NCBI RefSeq assembly: GCF_021441885.1 | Contig: NZ_CP090438.1 | Location: 2,852,001 to 2,916,000, forward strand | From: Vibrio maritimus | GTDB lineage: Bacteria; Pseudomonadota; Gammaproteobacteria; Enterobacterales; Vibrionaceae | Reading direction: 5' to 3' | DNA: 64,000 bases | Shown: positions 27,057 to 35,634 of the stretch, piece after piece | Numbering within the stretch: the stretch's first letter is position 1 | How the letters are laid out: each line of letters starts with the position of its first letter | The notes under the pieces: model-generated | Told to the model about the DNA's origin: nothing | Databases searched by the model: none | Seen by the model: the letters and a program-made list of their open reading frames with translations, nothing else | Made by a program: the position numbers and the translations under genes

Positions 27057-27482
27057 TTAACGAGGACAAATTTCTGACTGTGGAAAGAAAAACTCAATCT
27101 CACGTGCTGCTGACTCAGGGCTATCTGAACCGTGTACAGAGTTGTGGCGCATGCTTAGCGCATAATCCGCGCGGATAGTGCCACACGCTGCTTCTTCTGG
27201 GTTAGTTTTGCCCATTAGCTCGCGGTAACGACAAATCGCATCTTCACCTTCAAGTACTTGAACCATAATTGGGCCAGACGTCATGAATGCACGAAGATCA
27301 TCGAAAAACGGTTTACCTTCATGCTCAGCGTAAAAGCCTTTTGCTTGCTCATCGGTAAGATGAACCATCTTAGCTGCGATGATAGACAAACCTGCTTTTT
27401 CGATACGGTGATAGATTTCACCAATCAAATTACGCTTAACTGCATCCGGTTTAACGATAGAGAATGTTCTTTCTAGGGCCAT
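27057..27482 (-). CDS. ndk: Nucleoside diphosphate kinase
   Basis: Transfers the gamma phosphate between nucleoside di- and triphosphates. The 141-residue protein has the phosphorylated His in the motif NSVHGSDSPESA and the N-terminal FSIVKPDAVKRN signature. AAAGGAA precedes the ATG. It is separated from rlmN by a terminator and follows pepB. Confidence 0.98.
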   Translation of the reverse strand: MALERTFSIVKPDAVKRNLIGEIYHRIEKAGLSIIAAKMVHLTDEQAKGFYAEHEGKPFFDDLRAFMTSGPIMVQVLEGEDAICRYRELMGKTNPEEAACGTIRADYALSMRHNSVHGSDSPESAAREIEFFFPQSEICPR

Positions 27483-27534
27483 TAGTGTTCCTTTTCTTTC
27501 GTGTTGTTCTTTTATTAGTAATAATTCTCTTGAA

Positions 27535-28830
27535 TTACTTGTCAGCCTGCTCCGTTAGCAAACGAGCGAGTGTGCGCACACCCATACCCGTCGCGCCTGC
27601 AGACCATTTGTCGGTTCCTGACTTACGGTAAGTACCCGCACAGTCGAAGTGCAACCAACCTTTCTTATAGTCTTCCACAAAGTAAGACAAGAATGCCGCC
27701 GCTGTACTTGCGCCCGGAGAGTAGTCACCACTGCTGATGTTCGACAAATCAGCGAAGTTCGATGGCAACATGCCGCGATGGAAGTCCGCCAATGGCAGAG
27801 GCCATAGACCTTCTTTCTCTTGATTTGCATTAGTCAGTGCTTGATGCGTTAGCTCATCATCAAATGACATGATGGCGTGGTAATCGTTGCCAAGCGCGTT
27901 TTTAGCTGCGCCAGTAAGCGTCGCGCAGTCGATGATAAGCTCTGGATTTTGCTCACTTGCGTAGATAAGACCGTCAGCAAGAACCAAACGACCTTCCGCG
28001 TCAGTATTCATGATCTCAACCGTCTTACCATTTTTATAGGTAATCACATCACCTAGCTTAAGCGCGCGACCGGATACCATGTTTTCAGCACAGCAAAGGA
28101 TAAGTTTTACGCGCTTGTTTAGGCCACGCATGATAGCAAGACCTAGACCACCTGTAATGGTGCCCGCGCCGCCCATATCTGCTTTCATCGCTGTCATAAA
28201 GTTCGACGGCTTTAGGCTGTAACCGCCGGAATCAAAGGTAATACCCTTACCCACTAAACAAGCAAATACCGGCGCGTTTTCATCTCCCGTTGGGTTGTAG
28301 TCCAGTTGCAGCATCGCAGAGGTGCGCTCAGAGCCACGACCCACAGCGAAAATGCCTTCCCAACCTTCGGTAAGTAGATCTTTGTCTTTAACGATGCGGT
28401 AAGTCACGTGCTCTGGAGCCGTTGACTTAATGAATTCTGCCGCCATAGTAGCAAGCTGGCGCGGCGCAACTTCTTCAGCACTTTTATTGATGATGTCACG
28501 CGTCCAATCAGACGCTTTGATGCGCGCGTCTAACTCTTTCTTGTCTTGCTCGTTTAGCTCAGCTAGCTCGACTTGAGTGCTTTTCTTAGAATTACGGTAA
28601 CCTTGATAAAACGCCCAAGAAGACTCTAAATCCCAACCCTCGCCTGCAAGTGTGGCGTTTGAAATGCCTTGTGAATCTAACTTGCGGGCCGCGCGTTGAA
28701 TCGCTCCAAGATCGTGACCTTCACCGATGTGGATCGTCGCACCTTGCTCTGAGAAAGAAATGATAGCCTTTTCGCCCCATTGTGGCGCTGCCGCTTCTTG
28801 GCTAATAAATACCGACATTGTGCTAGACAT
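27535..28830 (-). CDS. pepB: Peptidase B (M17 leucyl aminopeptidase family)
   Basis: Cytosolic manganese-dependent aminopeptidase. The 431-residue protein has the M17 signature NTDAEGRL and the metal-binding stretch VGKGITFDSGGYSLKPS. The ATG at 28830 has AAGGAGAG six bases before it, which decides it over the internal ATG at 28818. It sits between iscX and ndk, as in enterobacteria and vibrios. Confidence 0.96.
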   Translation of the reverse strand: MSSTMSVFISQEAAAPQWGEKAIISFSEQGATIHIGEGHDLGAIQRAARKLDSQGISNATLAGEGWDLESSWAFYQGYRNSKKSTQVELAELNEQDKKELDARIKASDWTRDIINKSAEEVAPRQLATMAAEFIKSTAPEHVTYRIVKDKDLLTEGWEGIFAVGRGSERTSAMLQLDYNPTGDENAPVFACLVGKGITFDSGGYSLKPSNFMTAMKADMGGAGTITGGLGLAIMRGLNKRVKLILCCAENMVSGRALKLGDVITYKNGKTVEIMNTDAEGRLVLADGLIYASEQNPELIIDCATLTGAAKNALGNDYHAIMSFDDELTHQALTNANQEKEGLWPLPLADFHRGMLPSNFADLSNISSGDYSPGASTAAAFLSYFVEDYKKGWLHFDCAGTYRKSGTDKWSAGATGMGVRTLARLLTEQADK

Positions 28831-28985
28831 GGTCTCTCCTTGTCTTAAATCTAATTATTGCAGCTCGTCTGTTGCAGTTCGGCTGCTGTGTCGCATTCTA
28901 TATATCAAATGATGTTATCACTATGTAGAGACAATACCAATGACTGCACCATGGGAATTAATAACAATGTAACATGGTGCGACAA

Positions 28986-29010
28986 AAAAACGGGCCAAAG
29001 GCCCGTTTTT
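28986..29010 (-). terminator. Terminator of the isc operon
   Basis: An 11-bp perfect stem (AAAAACGGGCC / GGCCCGTTTTT) with an AAA loop lies 24 bases past iscX. Confidence 0.94.
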
Positions 29011-29033
29011 GTATAACTAACTAGTAAGTCTGT

Positions 29034-29234
29034 TTAATCGTACTCATCCATCCAGCATAAAATCACAGCTTCGAGGATTTTTTCATTTGAGCGATTTGGA
29101 TCATCGTCAAAATCTTCCAAGTCTGTAATCCATTTATGCAAGTCTGTGAAACGAACCGTTTTCGGGTCAGTTTCTGGAAATTGATCGCACAGCTCGATAG
29201 CGATATCACGAGAATCAGTCCATTTTAAGCTCAT
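29034..29234 (-). CDS. iscX: Fe-S cluster assembly accessory protein IscX
   Basis: A 66-residue acidic protein that binds IscS and modulates iron delivery and desulfurase activity. Conserved segments are LKWTDSRDIA and FTDLHKWI, and the protein ends in WMDEYD. It is the last gene of the isc operon, 15 bases after fdx and before a strong terminator. Confidence 0.95.
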   Translation of the reverse strand: MSLKWTDSRDIAIELCDQFPETDPKTVRFTDLHKWITDLEDFDDDPNRSNEKILEAVILCWMDEYD

Positions 29235-29249
29235 GAATCCTCCAGTTAA

Positions 29250-29588
29250 TTAGTGATCTTCAGATGCGTGGTTGAGTGTGTATTTTGGAATTTCTACCAC
29301 AAGATCTTCATCTGCAACAACCGCTTGGCAACCTAGACGCGACTCAGGCTCTAGACCCCATGCTTTATCCAACATATCGTCTTCAAGCTCTTCACTCTCT
29401 TCTAGTGAATCAAAGCCTTCACGGATGATGACGTGACAAGTGGTACATGCACACGACTTTTCACAAGCGTGCTCAATTCCAATACCGTTCTTTAGCGCTA
29501 CGTCTAATACAGTTTCGCCTTCATTAGCCTCTAATACTGCGCCTTCTGGGCAGAGATCTTCATGGGGCAGAACAACAATTTTTGGCAT
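29250..29588 (-). CDS. fdx: 2Fe-2S ferredoxin of the ISC system
   Basis: Electron carrier for Fe-S cluster assembly. The 112-residue protein has the adrenodoxin-type pattern CEKSCACTTC plus the distant cysteine in RLGCQ. It lies 18 bases after hscA in the isc operon. Confidence 0.97.
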   Translation of the reverse strand: MPKIVVLPHEDLCPEGAVLEANEGETVLDVALKNGIGIEHACEKSCACTTCHVIIREGFDSLEESEELEDDMLDKAWGLEPESRLGCQAVVADEDLVVEIPKYTLNHASEDH

Positions 29589-29606
29589 GACTACTTAGTC
29601 CTCGAT

Positions 29607-31457
29607 CTAAATGTTATCAACTGATTGACCCGCCAATGCTTCACGGATGGATTTGTCCATTCGACGTGATGCAAACTCTTGGCTCGCCTTATCAGTGTCT
29701 TTAATACCTTGTTCAATAGCATCGGCATCATCGCCATTGCGAAGTTCAATCAGAGCTTCAATCGCTTTAACCAATGCCTGTTTTTCTTCTTCGTTTAGAA
29801 GTGCATCGCCGTCCGCTTGCATCGCGGCGATCAGACCTTCGATAACACGGTCGGCCTCTACGCGTTGCTCGGCCAGAGCACGCGCTAGCATGTCATCTTT
29901 GGCGTATGTCATCGAGTCTTTGAGCATGTTGGTGACTTCGTCATCGCTAAGACCATAAGATGGTTTCACCTGGATTTCTGACTGAACACCCGTGCTCTTT
30001 TCCATCGCGGTAACAGACAGTAGACCGTCAGCATCGACTTGATACGTCACACGGATATGAGCTGCACCCGCCGCCATTGGAGGAATGCCTTTTAGTGAGA
30101 AACGAGCCAATGAACGGCAGTCGTCCACCATCTCACGCTCACCTTGCACTACGTGCACGGACATCGCCGTTTGGCCGTCTTTGAACGTAGTGAATTCTTG
30201 AGCGCGTGCCACTGGAATCGTGGTGTTGCGTGGAACGATCTTCTCGACCAAACCGCCCATAGTTTCAATACCCAATGACAGTGGAAGAACATCCAACAGC
30301 AGCATCTCAGAATCAGGTTTGTTACCTGCAAGAATATCCGCTTGAATCGCTGCACCAATCGCTACTACTTCATCTGGGTTGATACTTGTCAGTGGTGTTT
30401 TACCGAAGAAGTCACCAACCATTTCACGAACCAATGGTGTGCGAGTCGAACCGCCAACCATGACAACTTCTAGGACGTCTTCTGCATCGACTTCCGCATC
30501 TTTCAATGCACGGCGACATGAAAGCAGTGTCTTCTTCACAAGTGGGCGAATTAGGTCTTCAAACTGAGCTTTCGTCAGTTCACCCTGCCAGCCAAGAACG
30601 TTAACAGTCGCAACGTCATTTTGGCTCAGATCGATTTTCGCTTGCGTTGCTGCATCGAGCAGTTCACGTTGCTCATGAGCGTTAAGCTCTGACTTGCCTG
30701 CTTGCTGCTGCAAGTAGTCGGCAACGAGGTGGTCAAAGTCATCGCCACCCAGTGCGGAATCACCGCCAGTTGCCAGCACTTCAAATACACCGCGAGATAA
30801 ACGCAGGATAGAGATATCGAAGGTACCACCACCTAAATCGTAAACCGCAATTACGCCTTCTTGACCACTGTCTAGACCATAAGCAATGGCTGCTGCAGTC
30901 GGCTCATTAAGAAGACGCAGTACATGCATACCTGCTAGGTTTGCTGCATCTTTGGTGCCTTGACGCTGGGCATCATCGAAATACGCCGGAACCGTAATCA
31001 CCACGCCAGCTAATTCGCCACCAAGTGACTCTTCTGCACGCTTACCAAGCGTTTTAAGAATGTCAGAAGAAACTTGAATCGGGTTCTTTGCGCCGCCTGC
31101 GGTTTGCAGAACAGGTAAACCATTATCACTTTCTGTCAGTGAATATGGCATTGACGGATAACGACTCTGAACATCTGCCAGTGAGCGGCCGAGGAGGCGC
31201 TTCACAGAAATGATGGTGTTAACGGGGTCGAGGGCTGCGTTGTCACGAGCGTCAATACCGACAATGATACTGTCATCCGCATAGCGAACCGCTGATGGGA
31301 GAATCTTATTACCGTTGGCATCTGGCAATGTCGCGGCTTCACCACTTCTTACTGTCGCGACGAGGGAGTTAGTCGTGCCTAGGTCAATACCCGCAGCCAG
31401 TTTATGTTCGTGTGGCGCGGAGCTTTGGCCCGGCTCTGCGATTTGAAGTAATGCCAT
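29607..31457 (-). CDS. hscA: Hsp70-type chaperone HscA
   Basis: Specialised Hsp70 that helps IscU release its Fe-S cluster. The 616-residue protein has actin-fold ATPase motifs (GIDLGTTNSLVA, AVYDLGGGTFDIS, VGGSTRTPLV) and a C-terminal substrate-binding domain. It lies 23 bases after hscB. Confidence 0.98.
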   Translation of the reverse strand: MALLQIAEPGQSSAPHEHKLAAGIDLGTTNSLVATVRSGEAATLPDANGNKILPSAVRYADDSIIVGIDARDNAALDPVNTIISVKRLLGRSLADVQSRYPSMPYSLTESDNGLPVLQTAGGAKNPIQVSSDILKTLGKRAEESLGGELAGVVITVPAYFDDAQRQGTKDAANLAGMHVLRLLNEPTAAAIAYGLDSGQEGVIAVYDLGGGTFDISILRLSRGVFEVLATGGDSALGGDDFDHLVADYLQQQAGKSELNAHEQRELLDAATQAKIDLSQNDVATVNVLGWQGELTKAQFEDLIRPLVKKTLLSCRRALKDAEVDAEDVLEVVMVGGSTRTPLVREMVGDFFGKTPLTSINPDEVVAIGAAIQADILAGNKPDSEMLLLDVLPLSLGIETMGGLVEKIVPRNTTIPVARAQEFTTFKDGQTAMSVHVVQGEREMVDDCRSLARFSLKGIPPMAAGAAHIRVTYQVDADGLLSVTAMEKSTGVQSEIQVKPSYGLSDDEVTNMLKDSMTYAKDDMLARALAEQRVEADRVIEGLIAAMQADGDALLNEEEKQALVKAIEALIELRNGDDADAIEQGIKDTDKASQEFASRRMDKSIREALAGQSVDNI

Positions 31458-31480
31458 TCAAATATCCTTGGGAGCTTCCA

Positions 31481-31996
31481 TTAACCAAGCAGCTTATCTT
31501 CTAGCTGTTCTATTTCACTTTGCAACTTGGCGATAAATTTTAGTTTTCTAACGCTATCAGCAGCGACTGGCCATTCGGCTTGCGAAAGCTGATCTTCTAA
31601 TTCTGATAGCTGTACCTTGAACATTTTGCTGACCTTAGCTTCAAAGTCAAAAAGTTCTGATTCAGGGTCACTTGAAGACGCGAGATCTTCCAATTCTTCT
31701 CGAAGTTCCATCTGCTCCATTAGGAACAGTGGATCTTGCAATGTTTGCTGCTCCGCGCGAATATCGACACCGTTTTCGGCCAATAAGTATTCGGCGCGAG
31801 AGATAGGCTTTTTCAGCACTTCGTAGGCATCATTGATTTGCGCTGCCTTTTGCACTGCAAGTAAGCGGTCGCGCTCAGAGGCAGTGGCAAAGTTGTCTGG
31901 GTGAAAGCGTTTTTGCAGTTCTCGGAACTGAGAAGAAAGAAGGCTACCGTCCAACTGAAACTGAACAGGTAGCCCAAATAATTCGAAATGGTTCAT
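31481..31996 (-). CDS. hscB: J-domain co-chaperone HscB
   Basis: Co-chaperone that delivers IscU to HscA. The N-terminal J domain has the HPD motif (RFHPDNFA) and the C-terminal helices form the IscU-binding bundle. The start at 31996 (MNHFELFGLP) gives 171 residues, the same as E. coli HscB; the frame opens earlier only with a TTG. Part of the isc operon. Confidence 0.97.
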   Translation of the reverse strand: MNHFELFGLPVQFQLDGSLLSSQFRELQKRFHPDNFATASERDRLLAVQKAAQINDAYEVLKKPISRAEYLLAENGVDIRAEQQTLQDPLFLMEQMELREELEDLASSSDPESELFDFEAKVSKMFKVQLSELEDQLSQAEWPVAADSVRKLKFIAKLQSEIEQLEDKLLG

Positions 31997-32052
31997 AGCA
32001 TTGACTCGCAATTAATGAGCTTGGCTGATATCACAGCCAAGCTCGTCAAAGG

Positions 32053-32376
32053 TTAAACATTAAAGCTTTCACCACAACCACACTCGCCTTTCGCATTCGG
32101 GTTGTTGAACTCAAAACCTTCGTTCAAGCCTTCTTTTACATAATCGAGCTCTGTGCCATCGAGATAAACCAAGCTCTTAGCATCGATGATCACTTTCACG
32201 CCTGAGTGCTCAAACACTGAATCGCCATCATCCAGTTCATCAACGAACTCAAGAACGTAAGCCATGCCAGAGCAACCTGTGGTCTTTACACCTAGGCGTA
32301 ATCCAATACCTTTGCCGCGATTATCTAAAAATGTCTTAACTCGGCTCGCTGCTGCGTCTGTCATTGAGATGGCCAT
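32053..32376 (-). CDS. iscA: Fe-S cluster assembly protein IscA
   Basis: A-type carrier that helps form or transfer Fe-S clusters. The 107-residue protein has the three conserved cysteines, one in TTGCSGMAY and two in GECGCGESF at the C-terminus. It lies between iscU and hscB. Confidence 0.98.
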   Translation of the reverse strand: MAISMTDAAASRVKTFLDNRGKGIGLRLGVKTTGCSGMAYVLEFVDELDDGDSVFEHSGVKVIIDAKSLVYLDGTELDYVKEGLNEGFEFNNPNAKGECGCGESFNV

Positions 32377-32450
32377 ACTACAACCTTTGTTCGTTTCTCT
32401 TGATGATACTGTGTCTTAATAAAGCTAAAGGGCTTGGTTATCCAAGCAGT

Positions 32451-32831
32451 TTAGTCGTGCTTCTTCTTGTAGTCTGCAACCGCTGCTTTGATTGCGTCTT
32501 CAGCAAGAATTGAGCAGTGAACTTTCACTGGTGGCAACTCTAGCTCTTCTGCAATTTCAGAGTTCTTGATCGCTGCAGCTTCGTCGATAGACTTGCCTTT
32601 CACCCACTCTGTAACCAGTGAGCTTGATGCGATCGCTGAACCACAGCCGTAGGTCTTAAACTTAGCATCTTCGATGATACCTTCTGGTGTCACCTTGATC
32701 TGAAGTTTCATTACGTCACCACAAGCTGGTGCACCAACCATACCACTACCCACAGCCGGATCATTCTTATCAAATGAACCTACGTTGCGTGGGTTCTCAT
32801 AGTGGTCAATTACTTTTTCACTATACGCCAT
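32451..32831 (-). CDS. iscU: Fe-S cluster scaffold protein IscU
   Basis: Scaffold on which new 2Fe-2S clusters are built. The 126-residue protein has its cluster cysteines in PACGDVMK, YGCGSAIAS and VHCSILAED, and the HscA-binding LPPVK motif just before the last cysteine. It lies 33 bases after iscS. Confidence 0.98.
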   Translation of the reverse strand: MAYSEKVIDHYENPRNVGSFDKNDPAVGSGMVGAPACGDVMKLQIKVTPEGIIEDAKFKTYGCGSAIASSSLVTEWVKGKSIDEAAAIKNSEIAEELELPPVKVHCSILAEDAIKAAVADYKKKHD

Positions 32832-32864
32832 AATAACTTCCTCGAATCCTCTACTTCCGTGAGA

Positions 32865-34079
32865 TTAGTGGTGTGCCCACTCAACCGTGTCTAGGTCAAT
32901 CCCTTCTTTATACATATCCCATAGAGGAGACATGTCACGTAATTTGTTTACTGCTGTTCTGATCTGCTCAATCGCAAAGTCGATGTCTTCTTCAGTGGTG
33001 AAACGACCAAATGAGAAGCGAACCGAACTGTGTGCAAGCTCATCATTTAGGCCAAGTGCACGCAGCACGTATGAAGGCTCGAGACTTGCTGATGTACATG
33101 CAGAACCTGAAGATACTGCGAGATCTTTTAGCGACATCAGTAGCGACTCACCTTCAACAAACGCAAAGCTTACGTTTAGGTTGTGTGGAACACGCTGCTC
33201 CAGGTCACCATTCACTGTCACGGCTTCAAGATCTTTAACGCCGTTCAGTAGACGGTCACGCAATGCTTTTGCGTGGTCGTAGTCTTTCTGCATGTCTTGC
33301 TTAGCAACAGCAAAGGCTTCGCCCATACCCACAATTTGGTGAGTTGGCAGTGTGCCAGAGCGGAAACCACGCTCATGACCGCCGCCGTGCATTTGCGCTT
33401 CTAGACGGATACGTGGCTTACGACGTACGTAAAGCGCACCGATACCTTTCGGGCCGTAGGCTTTGTGAGCAGACAGTGAAATCAGGTCGACTTTCATTTC
33501 TTGAACGTCGATAGGCAGTTTGCCTGCAGATTGCGCCGCATCTACGTGGAATACAATCTTCTTGTTACGGCAAAGCTCGCCAATAGCTGTAATGTCTTGA
33601 ACAACACCAATTTCGTTGTTCACGTGCATGATTGACACAAGCACTGTGTCTTCACGCATTGCCGCTTCTAGTTTAGCAAGGTCAACAATACCGTTTGACT
33701 CTGGCTCAAGGTAGGTCACTTCAAAGCCTTCGCGCTCAAGCTGACGACATGGGTCAAGAACCGCTTTGTGCTCTGTCTTAACCGTGATGATGTGCTTACC
33801 TTTCTTGCTGTAGAAGTGCGCTGCACCCTTAATCGCAAGGTTGTCAGACTCAGTCGCGCCCGACGTGAACACAATTTCACGAGGGTCAGCGTTTAGCAAG
33901 TCAGCGATCTGCTCACGAGCGTTGTCTACTGCTTCTTCTGCTTGCCAGCCAAAACGGTGAGAACGTGACGCTGGGTTACCGAAGGTACCGTCCATTGTCA
34001 TGTATTGAACCATTTTTTCTGCAACCCTTGGATCGACAGGGCAAGTGGCAGAGTAGTCTAGATAAATAGGCAGTTTCAT
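32865..34079 (-). CDS. iscS: Cysteine desulfurase IscS
   Basis: PLP enzyme that takes sulfur from cysteine for Fe-S clusters and tRNA thiolation. The 404-residue protein has the PLP lysine in SAHKAYGPKG and the active-site cysteine in SSGSACTSASLEPS. It lies 28 bases after iscR and is the first enzyme of the operon. Confidence 0.98.
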   Translation of the reverse strand: MKLPIYLDYSATCPVDPRVAEKMVQYMTMDGTFGNPASRSHRFGWQAEEAVDNAREQIADLLNADPREIVFTSGATESDNLAIKGAAHFYSKKGKHIITVKTEHKAVLDPCRQLEREGFEVTYLEPESNGIVDLAKLEAAMREDTVLVSIMHVNNEIGVVQDITAIGELCRNKKIVFHVDAAQSAGKLPIDVQEMKVDLISLSAHKAYGPKGIGALYVRRKPRIRLEAQMHGGGHERGFRSGTLPTHQIVGMGEAFAVAKQDMQKDYDHAKALRDRLLNGVKDLEAVTVNGDLEQRVPHNLNVSFAFVEGESLLMSLKDLAVSSGSACTSASLEPSYVLRALGLNDELAHSSVRFSFGRFTTEEDIDFAIEQIRTAVNKLRDMSPLWDMYKEGIDLDTVEWAHH

Positions 34080-34107
34080 TCTTTACTCCAATGTATAAGC
34101 GACACTA

Positions 34108-34614
34108 CTACGAGCGAACATTGATTCCGATGGGTGCGGTGCTTGTACTTTTTCTTGAGAACCCATGATTTACCGCGAGATCTACGTCTTGTCGGTCTGA
34201 AATTTCTAATACTTCGTTATCTACCATCAACTCACCGAGAGTGATGTTGTTTAGGAAGTCACTGATTCGAGAGCTTAAATCTCTCCACAGTGTATGTGTG
34301 AGGCAACGTGTACCACCTTGGCAATCTCCTTTGCCAGCGCATTTTGTTGCATCAACGGACTCATCAACTGCAGCGATGACAGTACCGATGGAAATCTCAT
34401 TGGCTTCTGCGCCTAAGCGGTAACCACCACCTGGACCACGAACACTCGCTACTAAACCTGCTTTACGCAGTTTAGAGAACAGTTGTTCTAAATAAGACAA
34501 AGAGATACCTTGACGTTCAGAGATGTCAGCTAGAGGTACTGGGCTTTGCTGTGAGTGCAGTGCGACATCAAGCATCGCTGTTACTGCATATCTTCCTTTT
34601 GATGTAAGTCTCAT
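34108..34614 (-). CDS. iscR: Fe-S sensing transcription regulator IscR
   Basis: Rrf2-family regulator. With its 2Fe-2S cluster it represses the isc operon. The 168-residue protein has an N-terminal winged helix (MRLTSKGRYAVTAML) and the cluster cysteines in the segment CAGKGDCQGGTRC. It heads iscRSUA-hscBA-fdx-iscX, and two IscR sites lie 40-90 bases upstream of its start. Confidence 0.98.
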   Translation of the reverse strand: MRLTSKGRYAVTAMLDVALHSQQSPVPLADISERQGISLSYLEQLFSKLRKAGLVASVRGPGGGYRLGAEANEISIGTVIAAVDESVDATKCAGKGDCQGGTRCLTHTLWRDLSSRISDFLNNITLGELMVDNEVLEISDRQDVDLAVNHGFSRKSTSTAPIGINVRS

Positions 34615-34654
34615 ATCACACTATCCACATTGATTATGTGGCATAAATATTTTC

Positions 34655-34704
34655 ATACCTGAGTATTTTAGTCAAGTATTTAATTGACTAAAATACTCAG
34701 GTAT
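34655..34704 (-). promoter_or_regulatory. Two head-to-head IscR type 1 sites (50-bp inverted repeat)
   Basis: A 21-bp arm (34655-34675) is repeated perfectly in inverse at 34684-34704 around an 8-base centre. Read on the minus strand, 34655-34679 matches the type 1 IscR consensus ATASYYGACTRWWWYAGTCRRSTAT with one mismatch. Read on the plus strand, 34680-34704 matches with three. The minus-strand site includes a TTGACT that can serve as the -35 of the iscR promoter. Binding at both sites would give the usual IscR autorepression. Confidence 0.85.
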
Positions 34705-34725
34705 TTAACCCAACAAAAGAAATGG

Positions 34726-35457
34726 TTATTTTTTAACCCCAATTGCTTTTTCAACAGAGGTTAAAATGCCGCGCAATGTATTGATTTCCGTCGCTTCAGG
34801 ACGTGCTCGACTAAACATTCTTCGCAGCTTATTCATTACAAGGCCCGGCTTATCCTTAGAAATAAACTGGGTATCAGTAATGACTTTTTCAAGGTGCTGG
34901 TAGAATAATTCAAGTTCTTTGTGACGTGGATAATCGACTTCACTTGGCTTTGAATACTGCTGAGCCTCTCGCTCTAGATGCGCGACTCTTACTTCATAGC
35001 TAAGTGTTTGCACCGCCATAGCAAGGTTGAGTGAGCTATATTCTGGGTTTGCAGGAATACACGTATGGTAATGACACAGCTGTAGCTCGTCATTGGTTAA
35101 TCCGGTGCGCTCGCGCCCGAACACCAAAGCGACAGCGTGCTTTTCGCCTTCAATCGCAAACTTCTTGCCACACTCACGTGGCTCAATCATCGGCCAATCT
35201 AGAGTGCGTGAACGCGCACTTGAACCAACTACTAGACCGCAATCTTCTACCGCTTCTTCTAGAGTCGAAACGATTTTTGCACCTAATGCTATATCACTGG
35301 CACCCGCTGCCAACGCAACCGCCTGAGAATCCACCTCACATTGAGGGTCCACAAGCACCATCTGGCTTAGTCCCATCACCTTCATCGCTCGAGCTGCCGA
35401 GCCGATATTTCCAGAATGAGAAGTCCCAACCAGGACGATTTTTACGTTGTCTAGCAT
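34726..35457 (-). CDS. trmJ: tRNA (cytidine/uridine-2'-O-)-methyltransferase TrmJ
   Basis: SPOUT methyltransferase that 2'-O-methylates nucleotide 32 of tRNAs. The family segments VLVGTSHSGNIGSAARAMK and VFGRERTGLTNDEL are present, and the SAM-binding knot (SSLNLAMAVQ) is at the domain's end. An ATG at 35457 (MLDNVK) is chosen; a GTG two codons upstream, with GAG six bases before it, is a real alternative. It lies upstream of iscR on the same strand. Confidence 0.94.
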   Translation of the reverse strand: MLDNVKIVLVGTSHSGNIGSAARAMKVMGLSQMVLVDPQCEVDSQAVALAAGASDIALGAKIVSTLEEAVEDCGLVVGSSARSRTLDWPMIEPRECGKKFAIEGEKHAVALVFGRERTGLTNDELQLCHYHTCIPANPEYSSLNLAMAVQTLSYEVRVAHLEREAQQYSKPSEVDYPRHKELELFYQHLEKVITDTQFISKDKPGLVMNKLRRMFSRARPEATEINTLRGILTSVEKAIGVKK

Positions 35458-35500
35458 TGTCACGTTGCACTCATTTTACACAATCGCAGAATGGTAACAT

Positions 35501-35525
35501 AAACTTGACTAAAGTAGTCAGGATC
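35501..35525. promoter_or_regulatory. IscR-like site in the trmJ-suhB divergent region
   Basis: The palindromic core CTTGACTAAAGTAGTCAGG keeps both GACT/AGTC halves of the IscR type 1 motif. The outer edges are poorer, giving about five mismatches over 25 positions. It also offers a TTGACT -35 towards suhB. The similarity is visible; IscR binding is inferred. Confidence 0.45.
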
Positions 35526-35563
35526 TTTCTATTCATAAAATTAACAGCACAAAAAATAACCAC

Positions 35564-35591
35564 TTCCCTTTTGCCAAATCTTTGGTATACT
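35564..35591 (+). promoter_or_regulatory. Candidate suhB promoter
   Basis: TATACT at 35586-35591 is followed by a GC-rich TCGCGCCGC discriminator, a trait of stringently controlled promoters. The -35 (TTCCCT, 16-bp spacer) is weak. The start would lie about 38 bases before suhB. Confidence 0.5.
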
Positions 35592-35634
35592 TCGCGCCGC
35601 TTTTTGTTCTTTAACATCCGTTGGGAAAATTCGT

